A stretch of DNA of 64,000 bases from an uncultured Atopobiaceae bacterium (GTDB taxonomy: Bacteria; Actinomycetota; Coriobacteriia; Coriobacteriales; Atopobiaceae): assembly GCA_947625405.1 (NCBI GenBank), contig CANQOF010000005.1, positions 1-64,000 on the forward strand, read 5' to 3'. Below, piece after piece: positions 9,602 through 19,737 of the stretch; position 1 is the stretch's first letter; every line of letters begins with the position of its first letter. The notes beneath the pieces are model-generated. The model was not told the origin of the DNA. It saw nothing but the letters and a program-made list of their open reading frames with translations, and ran no database searches. The position numbers and the translations under genes are program-made.

Positions 9602-10003
9602 ATGCCATCACGCAAACGCACGCAGCAGACGCGCATTCGCCGCGCCGACCGCAAGAACATCGTCGTGGGCCAAGCCCACATCAAGAGCTCGTTCAACAAC
9701 ACGATCATCTCCATCACCGACCCCCAGGGAAACGTCATCGCCTGGCAGTCGGCGGGCACCGTGGGCTTCAAGGGCTCGCGCAAGTCGACCCCTTTCGCGG
9801 CGCAGATGGCCGCCGAGGCCTGTGCCCGCACCGCCATGGAGCACGGGATGAAGAAAGTCGCCGTCTTCGTGCGTGGGCCCGGGTCGGGCCGCGAGACGGC
9901 CATTCGCTCGCTGCAGGCCGCCGGCCTCGAGGTGTCGAGCGTCCAGGACAAGACCCCCATCGCGCACAACGGTTGCCGTCCGTGCAAGCGTCGTCGCGTC
10001 TAG
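9602..10003 (+). CDS. rpsK: 30S ribosomal protein S11
   Basis: S11 lies in the platform near the E-site mRNA path. The 133-residue product contains [19 protein letters not shown], the [19 protein letters not shown] block and the C-terminal [18 protein letters not shown] signature. It starts 3 bases after rpsM and is followed by rpsD. Confidence 0.97.
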   Translation: MPSRKRTQQTRIRRADRKNIVVGQAHIKSSFNNTIISITDPQGNVIAWQSAGTVGFKGSRKSTPFAAQMAAEACARTAMEHGMKKVAVFVRGPGSGRETAIRSLQAAGLEVSSVQDKTPIAHNGCRPCKRRRV

Positions 10004-10021
10004 CATCCCAAGGAGATCCCC

Positions 10022-10618
10022 ATGGCAATTGATAGGACGCCCGTCCTTAAACGCTGCCGCCAACTGGGCATCGAGCCGCAGGTCATGGGCTACAACAAGC
10101 AGTCCACGCGCCAGCCCTCCCGCCGCCAGCGGCGCCAGGAATCCGAGTACGGCCGCCAGCTCCGCGAGAAGCAAAAGGCGAAGTTCATCTACGGCGTGCT
10201 CGAGAAGCAGTTCCGCAGCTACTACGACCTCGCCCTGAAGTACGAAGGCATCACGGGCGACATCCTGATGTCGATCCTCGAGACCCGCCTCGACAACGTG
10301 GTCTTCCGCCTCGGCTTCGCGCGCACCCGCAAGGAGGCGCGCCAGACCGTGCGCCACGGCCACATCACCGTGAACGGCAAGCGCGTCGACATCCCGTCGT
10401 ATCGCGTGAAGGCCGGCGACGTGGTGGCCGTCGCGGAGAAGTACCGCGATCTCTTGCCCATCAAGGAAGCCATCATCGCGTCCCAGTCGATGGCGGTGCC
10501 CGCGTGGCTTGAGGTGGACATCGAGAAGCTCTCGGGCCAGGTGCTTCAGATCCCCGTTCGCGACCAGATCGACCTCGATATCGACGCACAGCTCATCGTC
10601 GAGCTCTATTCGAAGTAA
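10022..10618 (+). CDS. rpsD: 30S ribosomal protein S4
   Basis: S4 is a primary 16S rRNA binder and, in well-studied bacteria, the autogenous regulator of the alpha operon. The 198-residue product has an N-terminal domain without a four-Cys zinc cluster (single Cys near residue 12). The S4 RNA-binding domain follows (RLDNVVFRLGFARTRKEARQ, then HGHITVNGKRVDIPS). AAGGAG precedes the ATG at 10022. Confidence 0.97.
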   Translation: MAIDRTPVLKRCRQLGIEPQVMGYNKQSTRQPSRRQRRQESEYGRQLREKQKAKFIYGVLEKQFRSYYDLALKYEGITGDILMSILETRLDNVVFRLGFARTRKEARQTVRHGHITVNGKRVDIPSYRVKAGDVVAVAEKYRDLLPIKEAIIASQSMAVPAWLEVDIEKLSGQVLQIPVRDQIDLDIDAQLIVELYSK

Positions 10619-10642
10619 CCGGTCGAGACGGGAAGGTAGCCC

Positions 10643-11584
10643 ATGTCCGAATTCATTCGACCCCGCGTGTCGGTGAAGGAAGTCACTCCCACCATCGCCC
10701 GCATCTCCGTCGAGCCCCTCGAGCGCGGTTACGGCGACACCCTCGGCAACTCCATGCGCCGGGTGCTGCTCTCCTCGCTTGCGGGCGTGGCGGTCGACGC
10801 CATCCAGATCGAAGGCGTCCAGCACGAGTTCTCCGTGGTGGCGGGCGTCTACGAGGACGTCACCGACATCGTCTTGAACGTCAAGAAACTCGTCTTCAAG
10901 GCCGTGAGTTCCGTTGAGGCCGGCGAGGCGTCCGTGGTGGCCGATGGCCCCATGACCCTCACCGCCGCCGACCTCGATCTCCCGGCCGGCTTCGAGCTCG
11001 TGAATCCCGAGCTCGTGCTCTGCCATCTCGGCGAGGGCGCGCACCTCGCCATGACGCTTTCCATCTCCACGGGTCGCGGCTACGTGAGCGGCGAGGACAA
11101 CGAGCAGGATGGCGACCCCATCGGCCTCATCCGCGTCGACTCGCTCTACAGCCCCGTGCGTCGCTGCGCGAAGTACGTGGAGCCCTGCCGCGTGGGCCAG
11201 CGCACCGACTACGACCGCCTCGTGCTCGAGGTGGAAACGAACGGCGCCATCACGCCCGAGGAAGCCGTGGTGGAGAGCGCCAACATCATCGACCAGCACA
11301 TGAAGGCCTTCATGGATCTCTCGGAGGAACCGGAGGTGGAGGTTGATTCATCCATCTTCACCACCGAGGACGTGGAGGAATCGACGGACCTCGACAGGCC
11401 CATCGAGGCGCTGGATCTCTCCCAGCGCTCCTACAACTGCCTGAAGCGCGCGAACATCGACTACGTGCGCCAGCTGGTCGACCTCTCCGAGAACGACCTC
11501 ATGAACATCCGCAACTTCGGGGTCAAGTCGGTGGAGGAAGTCAAGGACAAGCTCGAATCCATGGGCCTTTCCCTCAAGGAGTAA
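10643..11584 (+). CDS. rpoA: DNA-directed RNA polymerase subunit alpha
   Basis: The alpha dimer nucleates RNA polymerase assembly. The 313-residue product has the N-terminal domain with ISVEPLERGYGDTLGNSMRR (residues about 20-40) and the VEPCRVGQRTDYDRLVLE block. An acidic linker follows, then the C-terminal DNA-binding domain near 250-313 (LDLSQRSYNCLKRANI, LMNIRNFGVKSVEEV). It sits between rpsD and rplQ, the canonical alpha-operon position. Confidence 0.97.
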   Translation: MSEFIRPRVSVKEVTPTIARISVEPLERGYGDTLGNSMRRVLLSSLAGVAVDAIQIEGVQHEFSVVAGVYEDVTDIVLNVKKLVFKAVSSVEAGEASVVADGPMTLTAADLDLPAGFELVNPELVLCHLGEGAHLAMTLSISTGRGYVSGEDNEQDGDPIGLIRVDSLYSPVRRCAKYVEPCRVGQRTDYDRLVLEVETNGAITPEEAVVESANIIDQHMKAFMDLSEEPEVEVDSSIFTTEDVEESTDLDRPIEALDLSQRSYNCLKRANIDYVRQLVDLSENDLMNIRNFGVKSVEEVKDKLESMGLSLKE

Positions 11585-11590
11585 CACACT

Positions 11591-12148
11591 ATGAGACACG
11601 CCAAGAACCACGGTATGAAGCTGGGATCGAGCCCGTCGCACACCCGTGCCATGAAGCGCAACCTCCTGCGCTCGATCCTCGAGCACGACCGCATCAAGAC
11701 CACCCTCCCGCGCGCCAAGGCCATTCGCGGCGACGTGGATCGCGTGATCACGTGGGCAAAGCGCGGCGACCTCCATGCGCGCCGTCTCGCCATCGCCGAG
11801 GTGGGCGACAAGGAGCTCGTGCGCGAGACGTTCGAGAAGGCCAAGCAGGGCCTCTGGGACGGGCGCAACGGCGGCTACACGCGCATCATGAAGCTCGGCC
11901 CGCGTAAGGGCGACAACGCCGAGGTGGCGCTCATCGAGATCGTCACCGAGCCCGTGATGCCCAAGAAGGACGCCATGAGCCCGACGGTGCCCACGAAGGT
12001 GGGTTCCGTGAAGGAGCCCGAGGAAGTCGAGGAGGCCGAAGCCGAGGCGGCTGAGGAGATGGCCGCCGACGACGTGGCGGACGTGCCTGAGGACGTGGCC
12101 GACGCCACCGGCTCGGTGACTGACGCCGCCGCCGACGCCGAGGAGTAA
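11591..12148 (+). CDS. rplQ: 50S ribosomal protein L17 with long acidic tail
   Basis: The first ~120 residues are standard L17 (MRHAKNHGMKLGSSPSHTRA, then LRSILEHDRIKTTLPRAKAIR). About 60 further residues form an Ala/Glu/Asp-rich tail (for example EAEAEAAEEMAADDVAD) ending at residue 185. The tail is low-complexity and probably disordered. Similar extensions occur in some actinobacterial L17 proteins. It is the last gene of the alpha operon and is followed by an intrinsic terminator. Confidence 0.96.
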   Translation: MRHAKNHGMKLGSSPSHTRAMKRNLLRSILEHDRIKTTLPRAKAIRGDVDRVITWAKRGDLHARRLAIAEVGDKELVRETFEKAKQGLWDGRNGGYTRIMKLGPRKGDNAEVALIEIVTEPVMPKKDAMSPTVPTKVGSVKEPEEVEEAEAEAAEEMAADDVADVPEDVADATGSVTDAAADAEE

Positions 12149-12172
12149 CCCCGCTTCCCGCCTGATCTTTGA

Positions 12173-12208
12173 GCCGCCCCGAGGTAGCGTGCCTTGGGGC
12201 GGCTTTTT
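12173..12208 (+). terminator. intrinsic terminator after rplQ
   Basis: A 12-bp GC-rich stem (GCCGCCCCGAGG / CCTTGGGGCGGC, one G-T pair) with a 7-base loop is followed by TTTTT. It closes the ribosomal operon and argues against starting truA upstream of it. Confidence 0.93.
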
Positions 12209-12255
12209 CTCAAGCGTTTTCCCATGGGGAAAGGGAAGCGAGCTCAAGGGGTATC

Positions 12256-13092
12256 GTGGGCGTGATGGATGGGACGCAGGATATCGCGCGCGAGGCACTC
12301 GACGCCACGCTCGTGCTCACGCTCGGCTACCGAGGCGCGGGCTTCTCCGGCTTCGCGGAGCAGGAGGGGCAGCGCACCGTGGCGGGCGAGCTCAGGCGCG
12401 CGCTCGAGACGTTTCTCCGCCGGCCCGTTTCCCTCGTGTGCGCGGGCAGGACGGATGCCGGGGTGCACGCGATCGGGCAGGTGGTGAGCGTGCCCGTCAC
12501 GCACGAGGAGCGCGAGGGCCTCTCGGCGCATCGGATCCTCGTGGCCCTTGGCGCCCTCACTCCCGACGACCTCTCCGTTCGCGAGGTGCGCGCGGCGCCG
12601 CGTGGCTTCTCCGCGCGCTTCGACGCCCTCGAGCGGCGATACCGTTATCGCATCGTCGAGGGCGCCGAGCCCGCGCTTCTCCACGACTTTGCCTGGTGGC
12701 ATCCCCGGGCGCTCGACGTGGAGGCCATGGCGAAGGCCGCGCCCGCGCTCCTCGGCGAGCGCGATTTCAAGAGCTTCTGCCGCGCCTCCTCGGCGGAGGG
12801 CAAGCCTACCCGCAGAAACGTGCACGCGGTGCGCGTGCAGCGAAGGCACGAGATGGGGGAGCGCGTGATCGCGATCGACATCGCTGCGAGCTCGTTTCTC
12901 CACACGATGGTGCGAAGCATCGTGGGCTCGCTCGCGCTCGTGGGGGAGGGCGCTCGCGAGCCGGAGTGGCTCGAAGAGGTGGTGCGCGCGTGCGATCGGC
13001 GCGCCGCGGGCCCCACGGCTCCCGCGAGGGGCCTCACCTTCCAAGTGGTGCGCTATCCCACGGGGCTGATCGAGCCATGGGAGCGCGTGTGA
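12256..13092 (+). CDS. truA: tRNA pseudouridine(38-40) synthase TruA
   Basis: Makes pseudouridine in the tRNA anticodon arm. The 278-residue product has the catalytic-Asp motif AGRTDAGVHAIGQV and the ERRYRYRI block. It also has the later family motifs DFKSFCRAS and FLHTMVRSIVG. The frame is open back to 12169, but that start lies inside the terminator stem. I chose GTG 12256, four bases after AAGGGG. ATG 12265 is an alternative. It overlaps the next gene by one base. Confidence 0.95.
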   Translation: MGVMDGTQDIAREALDATLVLTLGYRGAGFSGFAEQEGQRTVAGELRRALETFLRRPVSLVCAGRTDAGVHAIGQVVSVPVTHEEREGLSAHRILVALGALTPDDLSVREVRAAPRGFSARFDALERRYRYRIVEGAEPALLHDFAWWHPRALDVEAMAKAAPALLGERDFKSFCRASSAEGKPTRRNVHAVRVQRRHEMGERVIAIDIAASSFLHTMVRSIVGSLALVGEGAREPEWLEEVVRACDRRAAGPTAPARGLTFQVVRYPTGLIEPWERV

Positions 13093-14078
13093 TGGGCGTC
13101 TTCATCGAGGGCCTTTGGGACGCCGTCGTCGACACGTTCGCGCTCGTTCCCTTCCTCTTCGCCACCTACCTCGTGATGGAGGCCATCGAGCACGCGGGCC
13201 TCGGCGCCTCCGAGCGCCTCATCCGACGCGCCGGCGTGGCGGGCCCCGTCGTGGGCGCGATCCTCGGGATTGTGCCGCAGTGCGGCTTCTCCGCAATGGC
13301 GGCCACGCTCTACTCGGTGCGCGTCGTCACGATCGGTACGCTCCTCGCGGTCATGCTCTCCACCTCCGACGAGATGCTCCCGGTTTTCGTGGCGCAAGGC
13401 GCCCCCCTCTCGCTCATGGGCGAGATCTTCCTCGTGAAGGTCGTGGTGGCCATCGCCGTGGGCTTCCTCGCGGACCTCGCCGCGCGCGTGTGGTTCGGAG
13501 CGCCCGATGCGCTTGCGATCCGCGATTTCTGCGAGCGCGAGGGCTGCCACTGCGAGGAATGCGAGGACAAGGACTGCGAGGCGCGCGGCATGGGGTGCGA
13601 GGGCGAGGGGCACGCCCACGACCACTCGCATGGCCACTCGCATGGCCACGCCCACGACCACGCGCACGGCTCCGCGCTTCGCGTGATCGTCACCTCGGCG
13701 CTCTACCACACGGTGAAGGTGACGATCTTCATCTTCCTCGTCACCTGGGGGATCGACCTCGTGCTCGAGTTCGTGGGCCACGATGTGATCGCCGCGTTCT
13801 TCGCGCAGAACCCCGTCTCGGCGATCTTCGTCGCGGGGCTCGTGGGTCTCATCCCGAACTGCGGCGGCTCCGTCATCATCTCCGAGCTCTTCCTCGAGGG
13901 CACACTCGCCTCGAGCGCGCTCATCTCGGGCCTCCTCTCGGGCACGGGCGTGGCGCTCCTTGTCCTCTTCCGCGCAAACCGCCATCCCGCGCAAAACCTC
14001 GCCATCACCGCCATCCTCTTCGGGGTGGGCGTGCTCGTGGGATTCATCGTCCTCGCCTCGGGTTTCACCTTCGCCTAG
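13092..14078 (+). CDS. ArsP_2-type putative heavy-metal permease with His-rich loop
   Basis: A 328-residue membrane protein with about eight to ten hydrophobic segments in two halves. Each half carries a matching motif: GIVPQCGFSAMAATLYS near residues 58-74 and GLIPNCGGSVIISELFL in the second half. This duplicated P-x-C-G-x-S pattern and the block TSDEMLP match the ArsP_2 family (putative 10-TM metal exporters). The connecting loop has a Cys cluster (CHCEECEDKDCEARGMGC) and HAHDHSHGHSHGHAHDHAHG, likely metal-binding. The start overlaps the truA stop (TGATG). An in-frame ATG at 13077 is also possible. The substrate is unknown. Confidence 0.72.
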   Translation: MGVFIEGLWDAVVDTFALVPFLFATYLVMEAIEHAGLGASERLIRRAGVAGPVVGAILGIVPQCGFSAMAATLYSVRVVTIGTLLAVMLSTSDEMLPVFVAQGAPLSLMGEIFLVKVVVAIAVGFLADLAARVWFGAPDALAIRDFCEREGCHCEECEDKDCEARGMGCEGEGHAHDHSHGHSHGHAHDHAHGSALRVIVTSALYHTVKVTIFIFLVTWGIDLVLEFVGHDVIAAFFAQNPVSAIFVAGLVGLIPNCGGSVIISELFLEGTLASSALISGLLSGTGVALLVLFRANRHPAQNLAITAILFGVGVLVGFIVLASGFTFA

Positions 14079-14265
14079 ACGCTCGCCGCCGTCGTTCTTG
14101 CGAATGCGTTTCTTTGGCCGCGTTGAAGCCGCTACCTCGCTTGACGCGCGCTAAAATCCCCGAGTCGAGTGGTGGCTCGGTGCAGGCAGCAGCGAGTGCG
14201 AGGGCGCGTACGCCGGCGCATGCCACGTGGAGTCGTGCGATCACCAAGAGAGAGCGAGGACGAAG

Positions 14266-14868
14266 ATGAGCGAGGGAACGGTTCCCTGCCCCCATTGCGG
14301 CAATCCCATCCAGGCTGACGCGAAGTTCTGCCCGTATTGCGGGCAGGCGAACGTGGCGGTGAAGGTGACGTACTGCCCCCATTGCGGAAGCCCCGTGCCC
14401 GCGGGCGCGACGGTGTGCGAATCCTGCGGCCAGCCGGTTCACGCGCACGCGGCCGCTCCCCAGCAAGCCATGCCGCCGCAGTCCTATCCCGCTCAAAACC
14501 AAGCTCCGGCCTACCAAGGCCAGCCCCAGATGTACTCGCAGCCCGCGCCCGCCACGTCCTCCCCGGGAAGCGGCGCGGCGACGGTCAGCCTCGTCTGCGG
14601 AATCATCTCCTTGGTGCTCCCGCTCGTGCTCGGCGGCTTCCTCATCACCGACATCGCCGGCATCGTGCTCGGCATCGTGGCGATCATGCAGTCGTCCAAG
14701 GCCAAGAAGCTCGGCACGTCGGGCGGCATGCAGATGGGAGGCCTCGCCTGCGGCGTCATCGGCATCTGCCTGAACAGCCTCGGCCTCGTGGCCTGCATCG
14801 CCTGCGCAACCGCGGCGAGCAGCGGCCTCAACGCGTTCAATTCCTACATGCAGAGCTACGGCTACTAA
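14266..14868 (+). CDS. double zinc-ribbon, DUF4190-like membrane protein
   Basis: A 200-residue protein. The N terminus has two or three zinc-ribbon knuckles (CPHCGNPI, CPYCGQ, CPHCGSPV, CESCGQ) within residues 7-60. A Pro/Gln/Ala/Tyr-rich linker follows (residues about 65-105). Two hydrophobic helices flank a short Lys-rich loop, as in DUF4190 proteins. It is probably a membrane protein with a cytoplasmic zinc domain of unknown function. A TAAAAT at 14152-14157 upstream may be its -10 element. It is not obviously coupled to its neighbours. Confidence 0.75.
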   Translation: MSEGTVPCPHCGNPIQADAKFCPYCGQANVAVKVTYCPHCGSPVPAGATVCESCGQPVHAHAAAPQQAMPPQSYPAQNQAPAYQGQPQMYSQPAPATSSPGSGAATVSLVCGIISLVLPLVLGGFLITDIAGIVLGIVAIMQSSKAKKLGTSGGMQMGGLACGVIGICLNSLGLVACIACATAASSGLNAFNSYMQSYGY

Positions 14869-14916
14869 TCACGCGACGCGCGGGGGCCGTGGCGCCCCTA
14901 CGCGCGCGAGCGAACT

Positions 14917-15726
14917 GTGCTCCCGTACGTGCACATATTGGGCCGACAAGTGCCCGCCTACGGACTCCTCGGGGTAACGGGGTTCGCGGCGGGCCTCGTC
15001 GTGGCGCTCCTGCTCGCGCGACATTTTCGCCTCGACGCGCAGGATTGCGTCTTCATCTGGGCGTTCGGCGGCGTGGGCGGCGTCATCGGCGCGAAGCTCC
15101 TCTACCTTCTCACGATCTTTCCCCAGCTCTCGGAGGCCCTCGCGACGCTCGCGGGCGATCCCCTCGCGCAGGGCGAGTTCCTCCTCGAGATCCTCGTCTC
15201 GGGAGGGCTCGTCTTCTATGGCGCCGTGGCGGGGGCGCTCGTCGCCGCGGTGCTCTACGCGCGCTACGCGGAGGTGAGTCTTGCGAGCTACCTCCCCGCG
15301 CTCGTGCCGGCCTTCCCGCTCTTCCACGCCATCGCGCGCGTGGGATGCTTCTGCGCGGGGTGCTGCTATGGGGTGGAGGCGAGCTGGGGCATCGCCTTCA
15401 CCGAGGCCGTGGCGGGCCCAAACGGCGTACCGCTCGTGCCGGTGCAGCTCTTCGAGGCGGGCCTCGAGCTCCTCATCTTCGTCGTGCTTCTCGCCTACGT
15501 GCTGAGCGCGCCGCGAGACCCTCTTCGCGTGCTCGGCCTCTACCTCACGCTCTACGCGCCCACGCGCTTCGTGCTGGAGTTTTGGCGGGGCGATCTCATT
15601 CGCGGCATCTTCTGGGGCCTCTCCACCTCGCAGTGGCTGAGCATCGCGATCCTCGTGGCGGGGGTCGTCCTGCTCGTGCGGGGAAGGGACGCGTCGCCGC
15701 GCGTCGAGCCCGCCTCCTCCCTCTGA
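14917..15726 (+). CDS. Lgt-family membrane protein, divergent active site
   Basis: A 269-residue protein of about seven hydrophobic segments related to prolipoprotein diacylglyceryl transferase. It starts at GTG 14917. It retains the ARVGCFCAGCCYG segment, but this departs from the classical Lgt motif GRxxNFxNxE. The Asn is Cys, and the essential His of FHGG is Tyr in LVFYGAV. This matches a widespread Lgt-like side branch whose function is less clear than that of true Lgt. It may be a paralogue rather than the housekeeping enzyme. Confidence 0.7.
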   Translation: MLPYVHILGRQVPAYGLLGVTGFAAGLVVALLLARHFRLDAQDCVFIWAFGGVGGVIGAKLLYLLTIFPQLSEALATLAGDPLAQGEFLLEILVSGGLVFYGAVAGALVAAVLYARYAEVSLASYLPALVPAFPLFHAIARVGCFCAGCCYGVEASWGIAFTEAVAGPNGVPLVPVQLFEAGLELLIFVVLLAYVLSAPRDPLRVLGLYLTLYAPTRFVLEFWRGDLIRGIFWGLSTSQWLSIAILVAGVVLLVRGRDASPRVEPASSL

Positions 15727-15887
15727 GCTCCTGCCCCAACCTCTGGTCGGCTGCACCAAACGCGGGAAAGGCGAGATGAACGTGCCCGAGCAGGCGTTCT
15801 TCGCGTACGTGGCCGATCGCGTACGCGGTTCGGCGCTATCGTAGGGGGTCAGTTTGACCTCACTCCCAAGGAAGCGCAGGTGTTTTG

Positions 15888-18152
15888 ATGAGAGCGATTA
15901 GGCAGCATCGCCATATCCTTCCCGCACTCGCCGCAGCCCTGCTCGCGGCCCTCATCGTGGGCATCTCCCCGGTGGTGGCGCGCGCGGACGCGAGCGCGGG
16001 CATCGCGATCCTCCACTCCAACGACGTCCACTGCGCGGGGCTCGCCACGAGCGAGAGCGCCATCGGCTACGCTGGCATCGCGCAGGCGGTACACGATGCC
16101 GAGAGCACCTACGGGGAGGGCAACGTGACCCTCGTGGACGCGGGCGACGCGATCCAGGGCCAGCCCATCGGCACCATCTCCAAGGGCGCGGACCTCGTGG
16201 ACCTCATGGATTCTGCGGCCTACGACGTCGCGGTGCCGGGCAATCACGAGTTCGACTACGGCGTCGCGCAGCTGCAGGCGCTCGCGAAGTCCGCGGACTA
16301 CCCCTACGTGTCCTGCAACGTGGTGAACACGCAGACGAACACGCCGCTCTTCGACGCCTATACGCTCAAGGCCTACACCGTCGCCGGCGAGGAGGTCACG
16401 GTCGCCTACGTCGGCATCACCACCCCCACGACGCTCACCTCCGAGTCTCCCTCGATCTTCCAGAACTCCGCGGGCGAGACCGTTTGGAGCTTCTACGGCG
16501 AAGACGACGGCCAGGCCCTCTATAGCCAGGTGCAGGAGACCGTGGACGCCGCGGAGGCGGCGGGCGCCGATTACGTGATCGCCATCGCGCACCTCGGCAA
16601 GGGCGCGTCTTCGACCGTGCCCGAGTGCTACACCTCGACCGCCGTCGTGGCGAACACGACCGGCATCGATGGCGTGATCGACGGCCACACGCACGAGATC
16701 TACAACGTCACGCTGCCGAACAAGGACGGCGAGCAGGTGCCCGTCGCGCAGTGCGGCACGCAGTTCCAGGCCTATGGGCAGATGACCATCACCCCCGATG
16801 GAGACCCCGGCCCCGAGGACGTGAAGAGCGAGGTCGTCGTTGCCAAGGATCTCGCGGAGCCCGTCGCGCAGGACGCCGCGGTGGCCGAGGCGGTCCAAGC
16901 CAAACAGGACGCGCTCCAGGAGGAGCTCGGTAAGGCCGTGGGCACCTCGACGGTGGGCCTCTCCGTCTACAGCGCCGACGCTGAGGGCAACCCCTGGTGG
17001 TGGGTCGCGCGCATGCGCGAGACGAACCTCGGCGACTACGTGGCCGATTCCTATCGCGCCTTCCTCGACGCCGACGTGGCCATCATCAACGGCGGAGGCA
17101 TCCGCGCCCCGGATACCTGGGTGTCCGAGCTTTCCAACGGCACCTTCGGCAAGCCGGCCGGCTCCATGACCTATGGGGACTTCATGTCCATCAACTCCTT
17201 CGCGAACTCGCTCCAGCTCGTGGAGGTGACGGGGCAAGACCTTCTCGACGCGCTCGAGTACAGCGTGCGCATGCTCACCCCGGCCATGGACGACCAAACG
17301 GAGAGCACGGGCTCCTTCCTGCAGGTTTCCGGCATCACCTTCACCGCGAACATCGCCACCGCGAGCCCCGTGGTGGAAAACGCCGATGGTGGCTTCGAAT
17401 CCGTGAACCCGCTCATGACGCGTCGCGTGAGCGACGTGAAGGTGAACGGCGAGCCGATCGAGCCCGACAAGGCCTACACGCTCGCCACGATCCCGCTCCT
17501 GCTCTCAGCCTCGGGCAACTACACGATGTTTGCCGACTGCGAGTACCTGCGCGAGAACGCCGGCATCGACTACGACGCGCTCGTGAGCTACCTCCAGGAC
17601 GACCTCAACGGCACGATCGGCTCCGCGTACGCGAACCCCGATGGCGATGGGCGCATCAACCTCGTCGCCGGCGAGGCCACGGTCTATAGGCTCTACAACC
17701 GCTGGAGTGGCGAGCATCTCTTCACCACGGACAGGACCGAGATCCAGACGCTCACGGGCCTCGGCTGGACGAACGAGGGCGCGCGCTTCACCGAGTACGC
17801 GGATACCGACGCGGAGGATTCCGAGGGCGTGTTCGGCTCGGACGCCACCCGCGTGCCGGTCTATCGCATCTGGAACGTCTATAACGGCGACCACCTCTTC
17901 ACCACGTCCACCGACGAGATCGCCGCCTTGATGGCCCTCGATCCCGCGGGCTGGCAGAGCGAGGGCGTCGCCTTCTGGGCGCCCACGGAGAGCGACGTGC
18001 CGGTGACGCGCCTCTATAATCCCTACCTCACGACCAATGGCGGCGCGGGAAGCCACCTTTGGACGACGCTCGAGGGCGAGGTGGAGGACCTCACCAACCT
18101 CGGCTGGAAGGACGAGGGTACCGGCTGGTACGCCGTCGCCGAGCTCGTCTAG
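15888..18152 (+). CDS. secreted 5'-nucleotidase/metallophosphatase with C-terminal DUF5648-like repeats
   Basis: The 754-residue protein starts with a signal peptide (basic MRAIRQHRH, then a hydrophobic run to ARADA near residue 35). A UshA-type metallophosphatase domain follows: HSNDVH, GDAIQG, GNHEFD and GHTHEI. The C-terminal nucleotidase domain has INGGGIR near residue 405. From about residue 598 there are three ~50-residue repeats of the form YRLYNxxxGxHLFTT...GWxxEG. These resemble DUF5648 modules of Coriobacteriia cell-surface proteins. No LPxTG anchor is visible. It probably salvages extracellular nucleotides at the cell surface. ATG 15888 is preferred to the adjacent TTG. Confidence 0.87.
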   Translation: MRAIRQHRHILPALAAALLAALIVGISPVVARADASAGIAILHSNDVHCAGLATSESAIGYAGIAQAVHDAESTYGEGNVTLVDAGDAIQGQPIGTISKGADLVDLMDSAAYDVAVPGNHEFDYGVAQLQALAKSADYPYVSCNVVNTQTNTPLFDAYTLKAYTVAGEEVTVAYVGITTPTTLTSESPSIFQNSAGETVWSFYGEDDGQALYSQVQETVDAAEAAGADYVIAIAHLGKGASSTVPECYTSTAVVANTTGIDGVIDGHTHEIYNVTLPNKDGEQVPVAQCGTQFQAYGQMTITPDGDPGPEDVKSEVVVAKDLAEPVAQDAAVAEAVQAKQDALQEELGKAVGTSTVGLSVYSADAEGNPWWWVARMRETNLGDYVADSYRAFLDADVAIINGGGIRAPDTWVSELSNGTFGKPAGSMTYGDFMSINSFANSLQLVEVTGQDLLDALEYSVRMLTPAMDDQTESTGSFLQVSGITFTANIATASPVVENADGGFESVNPLMTRRVSDVKVNGEPIEPDKAYTLATIPLLLSASGNYTMFADCEYLRENAGIDYDALVSYLQDDLNGTIGSAYANPDGDGRINLVAGEATVYRLYNRWSGEHLFTTDRTEIQTLTGLGWTNEGARFTEYADTDAEDSEGVFGSDATRVPVYRIWNVYNGDHLFTTSTDEIAALMALDPAGWQSEGVAFWAPTESDVPVTRLYNPYLTTNGGAGSHLWTTLEGEVEDLTNLGWKDEGTGWYAVAELV

Positions 18153-18183
18153 CCGCGTCCATTCCCAAGATCAAGGCACACGA

Positions 18184-18213
18184 AAAGCCCCCGGCCGCGT
18201 GGCCGGGGGCTTT
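18184..18213. terminator. bidirectional terminator between the nucleotidase gene and eno
   Basis: A perfect 13-bp inverted repeat, AAAGCCCCCGGCC / GGCCGGGGGCTTT, with a 4-base GCGT loop. The A and T runs at the arm ends suit termination in both directions. The flanking genes converge here. Confidence 0.88.
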
Positions 18214-18254
18214 GTGGTCGTGCGGGGGATCCTTGCGCGGGATCAACGCGAAAG

Positions 18255-19634
<1,380 letters not shown>

Positions 19635-19737
19635 TCAGGACGACTCGCGCGGCGGGTCGCTTTGCTTTGAAATTCGCCAGCGTATTGGGAACAATCCACG
19701 AGGTTGGAAAACGGCGTCGAGGCTCTCTGGGGATCAC

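Noticed and set aside
12169-12255. N-terminal extension of TruA
   Set aside because: The upstream in-frame start lies in the rplQ terminator stem and would add residues not found in the family.
15776-15844. A 22-residue small ORF (MNVPEQAFFAY...) before the nucleotidase gene
   Set aside because: It has a weak AAAGGCG site but is too short to judge and has no recognisable motif.
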